DNA of 64,000 nt from Streptomyces flavochromogenes (GTDB lineage Bacteria > Actinomycetota > Actinomycetes > Streptomycetales > Streptomycetaceae). Where the stretch lies: positions 1-64,000 of the forward strand of contig NZ_JNZO01000036.1 in assembly GCF_000717595.1 (NCBI RefSeq), given 5' to 3'. Positions 18,542 through 28,065 of the stretch are shown here, piece by piece; the stretch's first letter is position 1, and every line of letters starts with the position of its first letter. A program made the translations under genes and the position numbers. Under the pieces are notes generated by a model that ran no database searches, was not told the origin of the DNA, and saw only the letters and a list, made by a program, of their open reading frames with translations.

Positions 18542-19435
18542 CTACGACACGATGTCCTTGCGGGCGAAGCCGCGGAAGGCGAGCGCGAAGAGGACGAGGG
18601 CGTACGTCAGTGAGATCGCCGTGCCCTTCACCATGCCGCCCCACTCCAGCTGCGGCTGGAGCGCGTCGATCCAGGCGAACTGCCAGTGCGCGGGCAGGTA
18701 CTCGCGCCAGTCGCCGAGCGCGGTGACGGCGTCCAGGACGTTGCCGACGATCGTCAGGCCGACGGCTCCGCCGACCGCGCCGAGCGGGGCGTCGGTGCGG
18801 GTGGAGAGCCAGAAGGCCAGTCCTGCGGTGACCAGTTGGGAGGCGAAGACGAAGGCGACGGCGATGCCGATGCGGAGCACCGCGTCCCCGGCGGGCACGG
18901 CGCCGCCGGTGGGCAGTCGGAGCGGTCCCCAGCCGTAGGCGACCGTGCCCACGGCCAGGGCGACGAGCGGCAGCAGGATCATCGCGGCCGCGCTGTAGGC
19001 GAGGGCGACCGTCAGTTTGGAGGCGAGGAGCCGGGACCGGGGCACGGGCGCGGCAAGCAGGTAGCGCAGGGAGGACCAGCTCGCCTCGGAGGCGACGGTG
19101 TCCCCGCAGAACAGCGCGACCGGGACGACGAGGAGGAACCCGGCCGAGACGAAGAGGCTGGTCGCGGCGAAGTTGGCGCCGGAGGCGGTCGCCGTGTCCA
19201 TCAGGGTGATGCGGCCGTTGCGGCCGCCGTCCTGGTCGCCGCCGATCGCGAAGGCGATCAGCAGGACGAAGGGCAGGGCCACCAGGATGCCGCCCATGAT
19301 CAGGGTGCGGCGGCGCTTCCACTGGCGCAGGGCCTCGACGCGCAGCGGCAGGGTGCGTCCGGCCCGGTAGCCGGGGGCGGACTCCACGGGCGCCGCCGTC
19401 GCGGGAGCCGTGGGGGTGTCGAGCAGCGGGCTCAT
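18542..19435 (-). CDS. ABC-2 type transporter permease
   Basis: 297 aa. A cytoplasmic N-terminus (~40 residues) is followed by six hydrophobic segments. The region FCGDTVASEASWSSLRYLLAAPVPRSRLLASK is the typical coupling segment of ABC-2 permeases. It should form the membrane channel used by the ATPase encoded directly upstream, whose stop overlaps its start (ATGA). Substrate unknown. The RKDIV end is common in this permease group. Confidence 0.88.
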   Translation of the reverse strand: MSPLLDTPTAPATAAPVESAPGYRAGRTLPLRVEALRQWKRRRTLIMGGILVALPFVLLIAFAIGGDQDGGRNGRITLMDTATASGANFAATSLFVSAGFLLVVPVALFCGDTVASEASWSSLRYLLAAPVPRSRLLASKLTVALAYSAAAMILLPLVALAVGTVAYGWGPLRLPTGGAVPAGDAVLRIGIAVAFVFASQLVTAGLAFWLSTRTDAPLGAVGGAVGLTIVGNVLDAVTALGDWREYLPAHWQFAWIDALQPQLEWGGMVKGTAISLTYALVLFALAFRGFARKDIVS

Positions 19436-22104
19436 GCGGCTCCTCCTCCGATCAGGGTCAGGAACGCGTCTTCGAGACGCCGGTGCGGTCCGACGCCGGT
19501 CAGCGGCACGTCCAGGCCGACGAGTTCGCCGATGAGGGCGGTCGGGTCGAGGGTGTCGAGGCGGACGAGGATGCCGCCGTCGGTCCGGGTCGCCGTGGCG
19601 ACGCCCGGGAGGGCGCCGACCTTCTCGACGAGGGCGTCGGGGACGGCCTCCCCGAGGGTGACGAGCAGGGTGTCGCCGGAGCCGGTGATCTCGGCGACCG
19701 GTCCGGCCTGCACGAGCTGTCCCCGGTCCATGACGACGAGGTGGGTGCAGGACTGCTCGACCTCGGCGAGGAGGTGGCTGGAGACGATGACGGTACGGCC
19801 GCCGGCCGCGTACCGGATCATCACCTCGCGCATCTCGCGGATCTGTGGCGGGTCGAGTCCGTTGGTGGGCTCGTCCAGGATCAGCAGGTCCGGCAGGCCG
19901 AGCATGGCCTGGGCGAGGGCGAGGCGCTGTCGCATGCCCTGCGAGTAGGTGCGGACGGCCCGGTCGAGGGCGTTGCCCAGGTTGGCGATGCGCAGCGCCT
20001 CGTCGACATGGGCGTCCTGGGCGGGGCGGCCGGTGGCCTTCCAGTACAGGTCCAGGTTCTCCCGGCCGTTGAGGTGCGGCAGGAAGCCGGCGCCCTCGAC
20101 GAAGGAGCCGACGCGGGAGAGGACCGGGGCGCCGGGCCGGATGGCCTGGCCGAAGACCCGGATCTCGCCCTCGTCGGGGGTGATCAGGCCCATCAGCATG
20201 CGCAGGGTGGTGGTCTTTCCGGCGCCATTGGGTCCGAGGAGGCCGAGGACCTGGCCCTGCTCGACGCGGAAGGTGAGGTCCTTGACGCTGTACCGGTCGC
20301 CGCCCTTGTACTTCTTGGAGAGCCCGGTGATCTGGAGCGGTACGGCGGCCAGTGCGGGGTCGGGCGCGGGGGCGGCGGTGCGGCGGCGGGCGGTGAGCAG
20401 CAGCGCGGCGGCGCCGGCGAGGCCGAGGAGCGGCAGGCCCCAGACCCACCAGGGCAGGGCGGCGGCCTGGGTGTCGAGGCCGGGGGCGGTGGGGACGGTG
20501 AGCGGGCCCTCGACGGCGACGGTGTAGGCGGCGGGGACGCTCGGTGAGGCGTAGCCGAGGTCGGTGGCGGCGACGACGAGCCGGAGCCGGTGTCCGGCCT
20601 CCACCTCGTGGTCGATCGCGGGCAGGGTGAGCGTGACGCTCTTCCCGGCCGTGGCGCCGTCGACGCGGACGGGCGCGACGAGCTGGGCGGGCAGCACCTG
20701 CTGCCGGCCGTCGGGCCCGACGTCGTACACCTTGGCGAAGAGGACGGCGGAGCCGTCGGTGGCGGTGGAGGTGACCTTGGTCCGGACGGTCGGGGTGCCG
20801 GTGATCCGCAGCGGCTCGTCCTGAGGCTTCGCGTCGAACCGGGCGTGCTGGCCCGGGAAGTCGAGCGAGAGGCCGACGCCGAGGGAGGAGAGTCCGGCGA
20901 CTCCGCCGCCGAGGCCGGGGACGGCCGAGACGGCGGGCGGTGCGGCGCCGGCCGGGTTCGCGAAGGTCTGCGCCGGTCCGGCGAGCGGGATGTCGGTGGC
21001 GCCCGGGGTGAGACCGGGATAGCGGTCGTCGGTCGCGGCGCGCAGGGTGGCCTGTCCGTCGGTGGAGTCGACGCCGCCGGTACGGCTGACGCGGAAGGCG
21101 GGGCCGGTGTCGACGGAGGTGTCCTTCTTCAGCCAGCGGTCGAACCAGGTGCTGATCCGTCGTTCGACGCGCTCGGTCTCGCGGTCGCCGCCGTCGTGGC
21201 CGCCGGAGATCCAGTCGACGGCGACGGGGGCGCCGTTGGCGGTGAGGGTGCGGGCCATGGCGTCGGACTGGGCCAGGGTGAAGAGCGAGTCCGACTGGCC
21301 CTGGACGAGCAGCGCGGGCACCTTGATCCGGGAGCCGACGGCGGAGGGGCTGCGTGCTTCGAGGAGGGCACGGGCGGCGGCATCGGGCTTCCCGGAGACC
21401 GCGACGCGCTCGTAGAGGGAGCAGAGCTCGGGGGTGAACCGGCCGCAGGCCGCCGTCTTCCCCGCGGGGGCCTTCCCCGGTGCGCCCGCGGACGCGGCTC
21501 CGGGCTGGTTCCCCGCGGAGAAGAAGATCCCGGCCCAGAGCTTCTTGAAGACATCGTTCGGGAAGAGGGCGTCGGCGAGGTTCCAGTACGTGATCTGCGG
21601 GGCGATGGCGTCGACGCGTCCGTCGTGTCCTGCGGCGAGCAGGGAGATCGCGCCGCCGTAGGAGGCGCCGGTGACGCCGACGCGCGGGTCGCCCGGCTTG
21701 TCGAGGAGGACCTCGGGCCGGGCGGCGAGCCAGTCGATCAGCTTCCGGGCGTCCTCGACCTCGTGGTCGGGATCGTTGAGCCCGATCTCGCCGGTGGAGG
21801 CGCCGAAGCCGCGCGCGGACCAGGTGAGGACGGCGTAGCCGTCCCGGGCCAGCTGCTCGGCCTGGGCGCGGACGTCGTCCTTGGAGCCGCCGAAGCCGTG
21901 GCCGAGGAGGACGGCCGGCCGGCGTCCGTCGGCGTCGCCGGTGAAGTACGAGGTGTCGATACGGGCGCCGTCGAGGTCGAGCATCCGGTCCGCCCGGTGG
22001 ACGGGCGGCGGATCGTCCGAGGCGACGGCGGTCCAGGTGCCGGCACCCGCGATGACGGCGAGGACGGCGGTGACCGCGGCCCACCGGGGAAGTCGGAGTC
22101 GCAT
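19432..22104 (-). CDS. Fusion of an exported S15/CocE-like alpha/beta hydrolase and an ABC transporter ATPase
   Basis: 890 aa. An N-terminal membrane segment (about residues 8-26) is followed by an alpha/beta hydrolase of the X-Pro dipeptidyl-peptidase S15 type. Nucleophile Ser is in GASYGG (about residue 148), acidic residue in QGQSDSLF, His in SGGHDGG, and a C-terminal jelly-roll-like region precedes a second membrane helix near residues 565-590 (PWWVWGLPLLGLAGAAALLL). The last ~300 residues are a complete ABC ATPase: Walker A GPNGAGKTT, signature YSQGMRQRLALAQ, Walker B LLILDEPTNGLDP and a switch His in SSHLLAEVEQ. The topology puts the hydrolase outside and the ATPase inside. The permease gene overlaps its 3' end by 4 bases. 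Function unknown; peptide or antibiotic processing coupled to transport is one guess. Confidence 0.85.
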   Translation of the reverse strand: MRLRLPRWAAVTAVLAVIAGAGTWTAVASDDPPPVHRADRMLDLDGARIDTSYFTGDADGRRPAVLLGHGFGGSKDDVRAQAEQLARDGYAVLTWSARGFGASTGEIGLNDPDHEVEDARKLIDWLAARPEVLLDKPGDPRVGVTGASYGGAISLLAAGHDGRVDAIAPQITYWNLADALFPNDVFKKLWAGIFFSAGNQPGAASAGAPGKAPAGKTAACGRFTPELCSLYERVAVSGKPDAAARALLEARSPSAVGSRIKVPALLVQGQSDSLFTLAQSDAMARTLTANGAPVAVDWISGGHDGGDRETERVERRISTWFDRWLKKDTSVDTGPAFRVSRTGGVDSTDGQATLRAATDDRYPGLTPGATDIPLAGPAQTFANPAGAAPPAVSAVPGLGGGVAGLSSLGVGLSLDFPGQHARFDAKPQDEPLRITGTPTVRTKVTSTATDGSAVLFAKVYDVGPDGRQQVLPAQLVAPVRVDGATAGKSVTLTLPAIDHEVEAGHRLRLVVAATDLGYASPSVPAAYTVAVEGPLTVPTAPGLDTQAAALPWWVWGLPLLGLAGAAALLLTARRRTAAPAPDPALAAVPLQITGLSKKYKGGDRYSVKDLTFRVEQGQVLGLLGPNGAGKTTTLRMLMGLITPDEGEIRVFGQAIRPGAPVLSRVGSFVEGAGFLPHLNGRENLDLYWKATGRPAQDAHVDEALRIANLGNALDRAVRTYSQGMRQRLALAQAMLGLPDLLILDEPTNGLDPPQIREMREVMIRYAAGGRTVIVSSHLLAEVEQSCTHLVVMDRGQLVQAGPVAEITGSGDTLLVTLGEAVPDALVEKVGALPGVATATRTDGGILVRLDTLDPTALIGELVGLDVPLTGVGPHRRLEDAFLTLIGGGAA

Positions 22105-22238
22105 GGTTCGAGCCTAAGCGTGCCGCCTGTGCGCCACGGCTGCCCGGAGACGGACGTGCCGCACCTCCTCCGGTCGTACGCAGTACGGTCCGCGTACCGC
22201 AGGCGCGGTACGCGGGCACGTGAACAGACGGAGGCGGC

Positions 22239-22688
22239 ATGGAGATCCGGCGGGCGGCGACGGTGGCGGAGCTGCTGGCGGCGGGACACCTGTACGACGA
22301 CCCGCCCCGGGAGGACTGGGCGGCGCGCTTCCTGGCGGCACCGGGCCATCTGATGCTGATCGCGTACGCCGAGGACGGGTTCCCGGCCGGGTTCGTCTCC
22401 GGGATCGAGATGCTGCACCCGGACAAGGGGGCGGAGATGTGCCTCTACGAACTGTCCGTGGACGAGGGCCACCGGAGGCGCGGGACCGGGCGTGCCCTGA
22501 CGGAGGCGCTGCTGGCGGCGGCCCGGGAGCGCGGGTGCCGGGGCGCGTGGGTGGGCGTGGACACGGACAACGATCCCGCGCTCGCGACGTACCGCGCGGC
22601 GGGCTCGGTGGACGAGGGCGTGTTCGCGATGCTGGGCTGGCCGCTGGACGACGTGGAGACCGAGGCGCCGGACGGCGTGTCGGGCTGA
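22239..22688 (+). CDS. GNAT N-acetyltransferase, AAC(3)-I-like
   Basis: 149 aa GNAT fold. The acetyl-CoA binding motif is HRRRGTGRAL, preceded by a beta strand CLYELSVDEG. The C-terminal part AWVGVDTDNDPALATYRAAGSVDE resembles the aminoglycoside 3-N-acetyltransferase type I subgroup (DDPALxLYxxxG). Some members acetylate aminoglycosides, but many chromosomal homologs have unknown substrates, so resistance is not claimed. ATG is preceded by GGAGG with a 4-base spacer. Divergent from the hydrolase-ABC gene and convergent with mmsA. Confidence 0.82.
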   Translation: MEIRRAATVAELLAAGHLYDDPPREDWAARFLAAPGHLMLIAYAEDGFPAGFVSGIEMLHPDKGAEMCLYELSVDEGHRRRGTGRALTEALLAAARERGCRGAWVGVDTDNDPALATYRAAGSVDEGVFAMLGWPLDDVETEAPDGVSG

Positions 22689-22758
22689 GCGAATCGGCTG
22701 AGCCGCTTGGTCGGCCGAAGGGGCCGCGAGCGTCCCTCCACGGGGCCGGGAACGGGGT

Positions 22759-22797
22759 ACGGCCCCCGGGGTGTGCTGTCAGCACCCCGGGGGCCGT
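22759..22797. terminator. Bidirectional hairpin between acetyltransferase and mmsA genes
   Basis: ACGGCCCCCGGGGTG (22759-22773) and CACCCCGGGGGCCGT (22783-22797) form a perfect 15-base stem with a 9-base loop between two convergent genes. Confidence 0.8.
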
Positions 22798-22816
22798 CGC
22801 CCGTGAGCCGCCCGCG

Positions 22817-24328
22817 TCAGTGGTTGCGCGGGAAGCCCAGGTCCACGCCCGCCGGGGCGTCGGACGGGTCCGGCCAGCGGGTGGTGACGACCTTGCCGCG
22901 GGTGTAGAAGTGCACGCCGTCGTTGCCGTAGATGTGGTGGTCGCCGAAGAGCGAGTCCTTCCAGCCGCCGAAGGAGTGGTACCCGACCGGCACCGGGATC
23001 GGCACGTTCACGCCGACCATGCCCGCCTCGACCTCCAGCTGGAAGCGGCGGGCGGCGCCGCCGTCGCGGGTGAAGATCGCGGTGCCGTTGCCGAACGGCG
23101 AGGCGTTGATGAGGGCGAGGCCCTCCTCGTACGTCTCGGTGCGCAGCACGCAGAGCACCGGGCCGAAGATCTCGTCCTGGTAGGCCTTGGCGGTGGTCGG
23201 CACGTGGTCCAGGAGGGAGAGGCCGATCCAGTGGCCGTCCTCGTGGCCGTCGACGGTGTAGCCGGTGCCGTCCAGGACGACCTCGCAGCCCTCGTCCGCG
23301 GCGCCGTGGACGTAGGAGGCGACCTTGTCGCGGTGGACGGCCGTGATGAGCGGGCCCATCTCGGAGGTCGGGTCGGTGCCGGGGCCGATCTTGATCTTCT
23401 CGGCGCGCTCGCGGATCTTCTGGACCAGCTCGTCGCCGATGGAGCCGACGGCCACGACGGCCGAGATGGCCATGCAGCGCTCGCCGGCGGAGCCGTACGC
23501 CGCGGAGACGGCGGCGTCGGCCGCCGCGTCGAGGTCGGCGTCGGGGAGGACCAGCATGTGGTTCTTCGCGCCGCCGAGCGCCTGGACGCGCTTGCCGTTG
23601 GCGGAGGCGGTGGTGTGGATGTACCGGGCGATCGGGGTCGAGCCGACGAAGGAGATCGCGGAGACGTCCGGGTGCTCCAGGAGGCGGTCCACAGCCACCT
23701 TGTCGCCGTGCAGGACGTTGAAGACACCGTCCGGGAGACCCGCCTCGGCGAGCAGCTCGGCGATCTTGAGGGACGGCGACGGGTCCTTCTCGCTCGGCTT
23801 GAGGATGAAGGTGTTACCGGTCGCGATGGCGATCGGGAACATCCACATCGGCACCATGGCCGGGAAGTTGAAGGGCGTGATGCCGGCGACGACGCCGACG
23901 GGCTGGCGGATGGACGCCACGTCCACGCGGTTCGACACCTGGGTGGAGAGCTCGCCCTTGAGCTGGGTGGTGATGCCGCAGGCCAGGTCGACGATCTCCA
24001 GGCCGCGGGCGACCTCGCCGAGCGCGTCGGAGTGGACCTTGCCGTGCTCGGCGACGATCAGCTCGGCGATGGCGTCGCGGTTGGCGTCGAGGAGCGCGCG
24101 GAACGCGAAGAGGATGGTGGTGCGCTGGGCGAGCGAGGAGGTGCCCCAGGTCGCCCAGGCGTCCTTGGCGGCGGCGACGGCGGCGTCGACCTCCTCGACG
24201 GAGGCGAGCGCGACCTTCGTGGTCACGGCGCCGGTGGCCGGGTCGGTGACCGGGCCCCAGTTGCCCGACGTGCCCTCGACGGTCTTGCCACCGATCCAGT
24301 GGTTGACGGTCTTGACGGTGTTCGTCAT
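22817..24328 (-). CDS. mmsA: CoA-acylating methylmalonate-semialdehyde dehydrogenase (MmsA/IolA)
   Basis: 503 aa aldehyde dehydrogenase fold. Family-specific features: TPFNFPAMVPMWMFP, ILKPSEKDPS, the catalytic Cys in AGERCMAIS, and the EIFGPVLCV segment; the GxFNxxxG region reads GVFNVLHGDK. It converts malonate (or methylmalonate) semialdehyde to acetyl- (or propionyl-)CoA with NAD+. Being last in an iol cluster, its likely role is the final step of myo-inositol breakdown (IolA), perhaps also valine catabolism. AGGAG lies 10 bases before the ATG. A 14-base gap separates it from iolD. Confidence 0.93.
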   Translation of the reverse strand: MTNTVKTVNHWIGGKTVEGTSGNWGPVTDPATGAVTTKVALASVEEVDAAVAAAKDAWATWGTSSLAQRTTILFAFRALLDANRDAIAELIVAEHGKVHSDALGEVARGLEIVDLACGITTQLKGELSTQVSNRVDVASIRQPVGVVAGITPFNFPAMVPMWMFPIAIATGNTFILKPSEKDPSPSLKIAELLAEAGLPDGVFNVLHGDKVAVDRLLEHPDVSAISFVGSTPIARYIHTTASANGKRVQALGGAKNHMLVLPDADLDAAADAAVSAAYGSAGERCMAISAVVAVGSIGDELVQKIRERAEKIKIGPGTDPTSEMGPLITAVHRDKVASYVHGAADEGCEVVLDGTGYTVDGHEDGHWIGLSLLDHVPTTAKAYQDEIFGPVLCVLRTETYEEGLALINASPFGNGTAIFTRDGGAARRFQLEVEAGMVGVNVPIPVPVGYHSFGGWKDSLFGDHHIYGNDGVHFYTRGKVVTTRWPDPSDAPAGVDLGFPRNH

Positions 24329-24342
24329 GACGAAATGCTCCT

Positions 24343-26214
24343 TCAGAGATGGCGGCGTCGGGCGGTGACGTGCCGGTCGTACTCCTCCCGGGCCTTGACC
24401 GCCGACGGGCGGGTCGAGGTCTCGGCCACGGGCACATCCCACCATGCCTGGGCCGGGGGCGGGCCCGACACAGTGTCTGGCGTTTCGGTCTCGATGTAGA
24501 CACATGTGGGAACGGTCGCGGTCCGCGCGTCCGCGAGGGCTTCCCGCAGGTCACGCACGGTGCGGGGGCGCAGCACCCGCATGCCGAGGGAGGCGGCGTT
24601 GGCGCCGAGGTCGACGGGGAGCGGCGGGCCGGTGAAGCCGCCGAAGGGGTCCCGGTGGCGGTAGTCGGTGCCGAACCGCTCGGCGCCGACGGCCTCCGAG
24701 AGGCCGCCGATGGAGGCGTAACCGTGGTTCTGGAGGATGACGACCTTGATGGGGAGTCCCTCCTGGACGGCGGTGACGATCTCGGTGGGATTCATCAGGT
24801 ACGTGCCGTCGCCGACGAGGGCCCAGACCGGCCGGCCGGGGGCGGCGAGGGCGACGCCGATGGCGGCGGGGATCTCGTAGCCCATGCACGAGTAGCCGTA
24901 TTCGACGTGGTACTGGTCGCGGGACCGGGCGCGCCACAGCTTGTGCAGGTCGCCGGGGAGCGAGCCGGCGGCGTTGATCAGGATGTCGCTGCCGTCGACC
25001 AGAGTGTCGAGTGCGCCGAGGACCTGGACCTGGGTGGGTCGGGCGCGCGGGTCGGGTGCGGCGTAGGCGGCGTCGGTCCGCTCCTGCCATTCCTGCTTGG
25101 CGAAGGACCACTGCGCCGTGTCGTGCCGTCCGCCGTGCCGGTGGCCGCCGAGCGCCTCGGTGAGCGCCTCGAGTCCGGCCCGGGCGTCGGCGACGAGCGG
25201 CAGCGCGGCCTGCTTGTGGGCGTCGAATCCGGTGATGTTGAGGTTCACGAGCCGCGTGTCGGGGCGGAAGAGGGTGCCGGATGCGGTGGTGAAGTCGGTG
25301 AGGCGGGTGCCGACTCCGATGATCAGGTCGCTGGTGCGGGCGAGGGCGTTGGCGGTCTGTGTGCCGGTGTGGCCGATGCCGCCGACGTCGCAGGGGTGGT
25401 CCCAGGGCAGGACGCCCTTGCCGGCCTGGGTGGTGGCGACGGGGAGGTCGGCCGACCCGGCGAGGGTGCTCAGGGCGTCCTGGGCGGCGCTGTACCTGAC
25501 TCCGCCGCCGGCGATGATCATCGGCCGGCGGGCCTTCCCGACCGCCTGTACGACGGCGTCGAGTTCGGCCTCGTCGGGCCGCGGCCGGCGCACGGTCCAG
25601 GTCCGCTCGGCGAGGAACTCCTCGGGCCAGTCGTACGCCTCGGCCTGCACGTCCTGCGGCAGCGCGAGGGTGACCGCCCCGGTGTCGGCGGGGTCGGTGA
25701 GGACGCGTACGGCGGCGAGGGCGGCCGGGACCAGCACCTCGGGGCGGGTGATCCGGTCGAAGTAGCGCGACACGGGCCGCAGGCAGTCGTTGACGGACAT
25801 CTCGCCCGCGTACGGGACTTCGAGCTGCTGCAGGACGGGGTCGGCGGGGCGGGTGGCGAAGGTGTCGCCGGGCAGCAGCAGGACGGGCAGCCGGTTGACG
25901 GTGGCGAGGGCGGCGCCGGTGACGAGGTTGGTGGCGCCGGGGCCGATGGAGGTGGTGACGGCGTGGGCGCGCAGCCGGTTGGACTGGCGGGCGTAGCCGA
26001 CGGCGGCATGCACCATGGCCTGTTCGTTGCGCCCCTGGTGGTAGGGCATGAGGTCGGGGTACTCCACGAGCGCCTGCCCGATGCCTGCGACGTTGCCGTG
26101 GCCGAAGATGCCCCAGGTCGCGGTGATCAGCCGCTGCCGTACGCCGTCGCGCTCGGTGTACTGCGCGGCGAGGAAACGCACCAGGGCCTGGGCGACGGTG
26201 AGGCGGACGCTCAT
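24343..26214 (-). CDS. iolD: 3D-(3,5/4)-trihydroxycyclohexane-1,2-dione hydrolase
   Basis: 623 aa thiamine-diphosphate enzyme. The N-terminal PYR domain contains the catalytic Glu in HQGRNEQAMVHAAVGYARQ, the central domain contains AGGGVRYS, and the C-terminal PP domain contains the ThDP motif GDGTYLMNPTEIVTAVQEGLPIKVVILQNHG. IolD opens the inositol ring-derived diketone to 5-deoxy-glucuronate. Its ATG overlaps the iolB stop (ATGA). Length and motifs are normal. Confidence 0.95.
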   Translation of the reverse strand: MSVRLTVAQALVRFLAAQYTERDGVRQRLITATWGIFGHGNVAGIGQALVEYPDLMPYHQGRNEQAMVHAAVGYARQSNRLRAHAVTTSIGPGATNLVTGAALATVNRLPVLLLPGDTFATRPADPVLQQLEVPYAGEMSVNDCLRPVSRYFDRITRPEVLVPAALAAVRVLTDPADTGAVTLALPQDVQAEAYDWPEEFLAERTWTVRRPRPDEAELDAVVQAVGKARRPMIIAGGGVRYSAAQDALSTLAGSADLPVATTQAGKGVLPWDHPCDVGGIGHTGTQTANALARTSDLIIGVGTRLTDFTTASGTLFRPDTRLVNLNITGFDAHKQAALPLVADARAGLEALTEALGGHRHGGRHDTAQWSFAKQEWQERTDAAYAAPDPRARPTQVQVLGALDTLVDGSDILINAAGSLPGDLHKLWRARSRDQYHVEYGYSCMGYEIPAAIGVALAAPGRPVWALVGDGTYLMNPTEIVTAVQEGLPIKVVILQNHGYASIGGLSEAVGAERFGTDYRHRDPFGGFTGPPLPVDLGANAASLGMRVLRPRTVRDLREALADARTATVPTCVYIETETPDTVSGPPPAQAWWDVPVAETSTRPSAVKAREEYDRHVTARRRHL

Positions 26215-27035
26215 GCGTATCCCTCCGTGTGGTCGGGGTGGAAGCAGATCCGCCACTCCCGTTCGGGGCCGGGGCCGGCCATGACGTTCAGGTAGTACAG
26301 CGGGTGTCCGGGCTGGGCGATCGACGGGCCGTGCCAGCCGTCGGGTACGAGGACGGCGTCACCGTCCCGGACCTCGGCGAGGAGCTCGGCGCCGCCGGGC
26401 CGGGAGGGGGAGATCCGCTGGTAGGCGAGGGCGCCCGGGCCCTCGATCTCGTAGTAGTAGATCTCTTCGAGGACGGACTCGGCGCCGGGGCGGTGCTCGT
26501 CGTGCTTGTGCGGCGGGTACGAGGACCAGTTGCCGCCGGGCGTGACGACCTCGACGGCGATGAGCCGGTCGCAGGCGAAGGCGTCCGCCGAGGCGAAGTT
26601 CCGTACCCGGCGGGCGCGGTTGCCGCTGCCGCGGGTCTCGACGGGAACCTCCGGCGCGGGGCCGTAGCGGGCGGGGAGTCGTCGCTCGCACTTCGCTCCT
26701 GCCAAAGCGAAGCGGCCTCCCGCACCGGAGGCGATCTGGGCGTGGGCGTCGCGCGGTACATAGGCGAAGTCGGACACTCCGTCGAACACGCTCGTGCGGC
26801 CCTGGAGTTCGAGGATCTCTCCGTCGACGCGCACGCTACAGGCACCGGAGAGGGGAAGCACGACCCATTCGGAATCCCCGCTCCCGAAGGAGTGGATCCC
26901 GCCCGGTCCGAGGGTGAGGACCCGGAGGGCGGAGTACGTCCAGCCGGCCCGCCCGGGGTCGATGTCGAGCCCGTACGGGCCGCGGGCGGCGGTTCCGGCG
27001 GGGAGGTGGAGGGACGGGGGGTGACGGGTGCTCAT
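26211..27035 (-). CDS. iolB: 5-deoxy-glucuronate isomerase
   Basis: 274 aa double-cupin isomerase converting 5-deoxy-glucuronate to 5-dehydro-2-deoxygluconate in inositol catabolism. Metal-binding cupin motif NWSSYPPHKHDE and a downstream EEIYYYEIEG are visible. Its reading frame ends overlapping iolD and starts 9 bases after the iolC stop; the iolC-iolB-iolD-mmsA order follows consecutive pathway steps. Confidence 0.94.
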   Translation of the reverse strand: MSTRHPPSLHLPAGTAARGPYGLDIDPGRAGWTYSALRVLTLGPGGIHSFGSGDSEWVVLPLSGACSVRVDGEILELQGRTSVFDGVSDFAYVPRDAHAQIASGAGGRFALAGAKCERRLPARYGPAPEVPVETRGSGNRARRVRNFASADAFACDRLIAVEVVTPGGNWSSYPPHKHDEHRPGAESVLEEIYYYEIEGPGALAYQRISPSRPGGAELLAEVRDGDAVLVPDGWHGPSIAQPGHPLYYLNVMAGPGPEREWRICFHPDHTEGYA

Positions 27036-27044
27036 GACTCACCC

Positions 27045-28031
27045 CTACCCGTTTTCCGCCAGGGTTCCGGAGCCCGTCGCGAGTGCCTCGGCGATCTCGG
27101 CGGCGTACGGCATGGCGGACGAGCAGGCGAGGCGGCCCGCGACGATCGCGCCGGCGGCGTTGGCGTGGCGCACGGTGGACTCCAGGTCCCGGCCGGCGAG
27201 CAGTCCGTGGACGAGCGCCCCGCCGAACGCGTCGCCCGCGCCGAGGCCGTTGACCACCTCCACCGGCAGCGGCGGCACCTCGGCGCTCGTCCCGTCGGCG
27301 GCGAGCGCGAGGACGCCCCCGGGGCCCCGCTTGACGACGGCGAGCCGGAGGCCGGTGTCCCCTCCGGCGGCGAGCAGCGCGCGGGCGGCCGCGTACGGCT
27401 CGCGTTCCCCGGTCGCCACCTCGCACTCGTCGACGTTGCCGACGACGACGGTCGCGTGCCGCAGCGCCTCGGCGTAGTACGGGCGGGCGGCGGGCGGGTC
27501 CGTCCAGAACATCGGCCGCCAGTCCAGGTCGAGGACCGTCACCTCCCGCCCGGACCTGGCCCGCAGCGCCTCCAGGGTCGCGGCGCGGCTCGGCTCGGCG
27601 CACAGGCCCGTGCCGGTCGCCCAGAGGACCCGGGCGGCGCGGATCGCGTCGAGGTCCAGCTCGTGCGGATGGATCTCCAGGTCGGGGGCCTTGGGGCGGC
27701 GGTAGAAGGTGAGGGGGAAGTCGTCGGGCGGGAAGAGGGCGCAGAAGGTGACGGGGGTGGGGTACGCGTCGACCTCGGTCACCCAGCGGTCGTCCACCCC
27801 GAAGCCCTTCAGCTCGCGGCGCAGATAGGTGCCGAAGGGGTCGGCGCCGGTGCGGGAGACGAGTGCGGTGCGCAGGCCGAGCCGGGCGGCGGCGACGGCG
27901 ACGTTCGCCGGGGAGCCGCCGAGGAATTTGGCGAAGGTGTCGACCCGGTCGAGCCCGACCCCGGTCTGGAGCGGGTACAGGTCCACGCCGAGGCGCCCCA
28001 TGGTGATCAGGTCGTACGGCTCCGACTCCAC
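27045..28031 (-). CDS. iolC: 5-dehydro-2-deoxygluconokinase (PfkB family)
   Basis: 328 aa ribokinase/PfkB fold: DLITMGRLGVDLYPLQ at the N-terminus, the FLGGSPANVAVAAARLG substrate motif and the C-terminal anion hole NGLGAGDAFGGAL with catalytic Asp. It phosphorylates 5-dehydro-2-deoxygluconate in the iol pathway; the aldolase step (IolJ) is not in the window. GTG at 28031 is preferred because a GAGAGG lies 8 bases upstream; a GTG three codons earlier (28040) is possible. First gene of the minus-strand iol operon. Confidence 0.93.
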   Translation of the reverse strand: MESEPYDLITMGRLGVDLYPLQTGVGLDRVDTFAKFLGGSPANVAVAAARLGLRTALVSRTGADPFGTYLRRELKGFGVDDRWVTEVDAYPTPVTFCALFPPDDFPLTFYRRPKAPDLEIHPHELDLDAIRAARVLWATGTGLCAEPSRAATLEALRARSGREVTVLDLDWRPMFWTDPPAARPYYAEALRHATVVVGNVDECEVATGEREPYAAARALLAAGGDTGLRLAVVKRGPGGVLALAADGTSAEVPPLPVEVVNGLGAGDAFGGALVHGLLAGRDLESTVRHANAAGAIVAGRLACSSAMPYAAEIAEALATGSGTLAENG

Positions 28032-28065
28032 CCGCGCCACCTCTCGCGTCCGGCTTCCGCACCCA

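Noticed and set aside
20590..22353. 587-residue plus-strand frame opposite the hydrolase-ABC fusion
   Set aside because: Shadow of the coding strand; Gly/Val/Asp-rich low-complexity translation.
22239..22688. Aminoglycoside resistance gene
   Set aside because: The protein resembles AAC(3)-I but is divergent and has no cluster context; only a GNAT assignment is supported.
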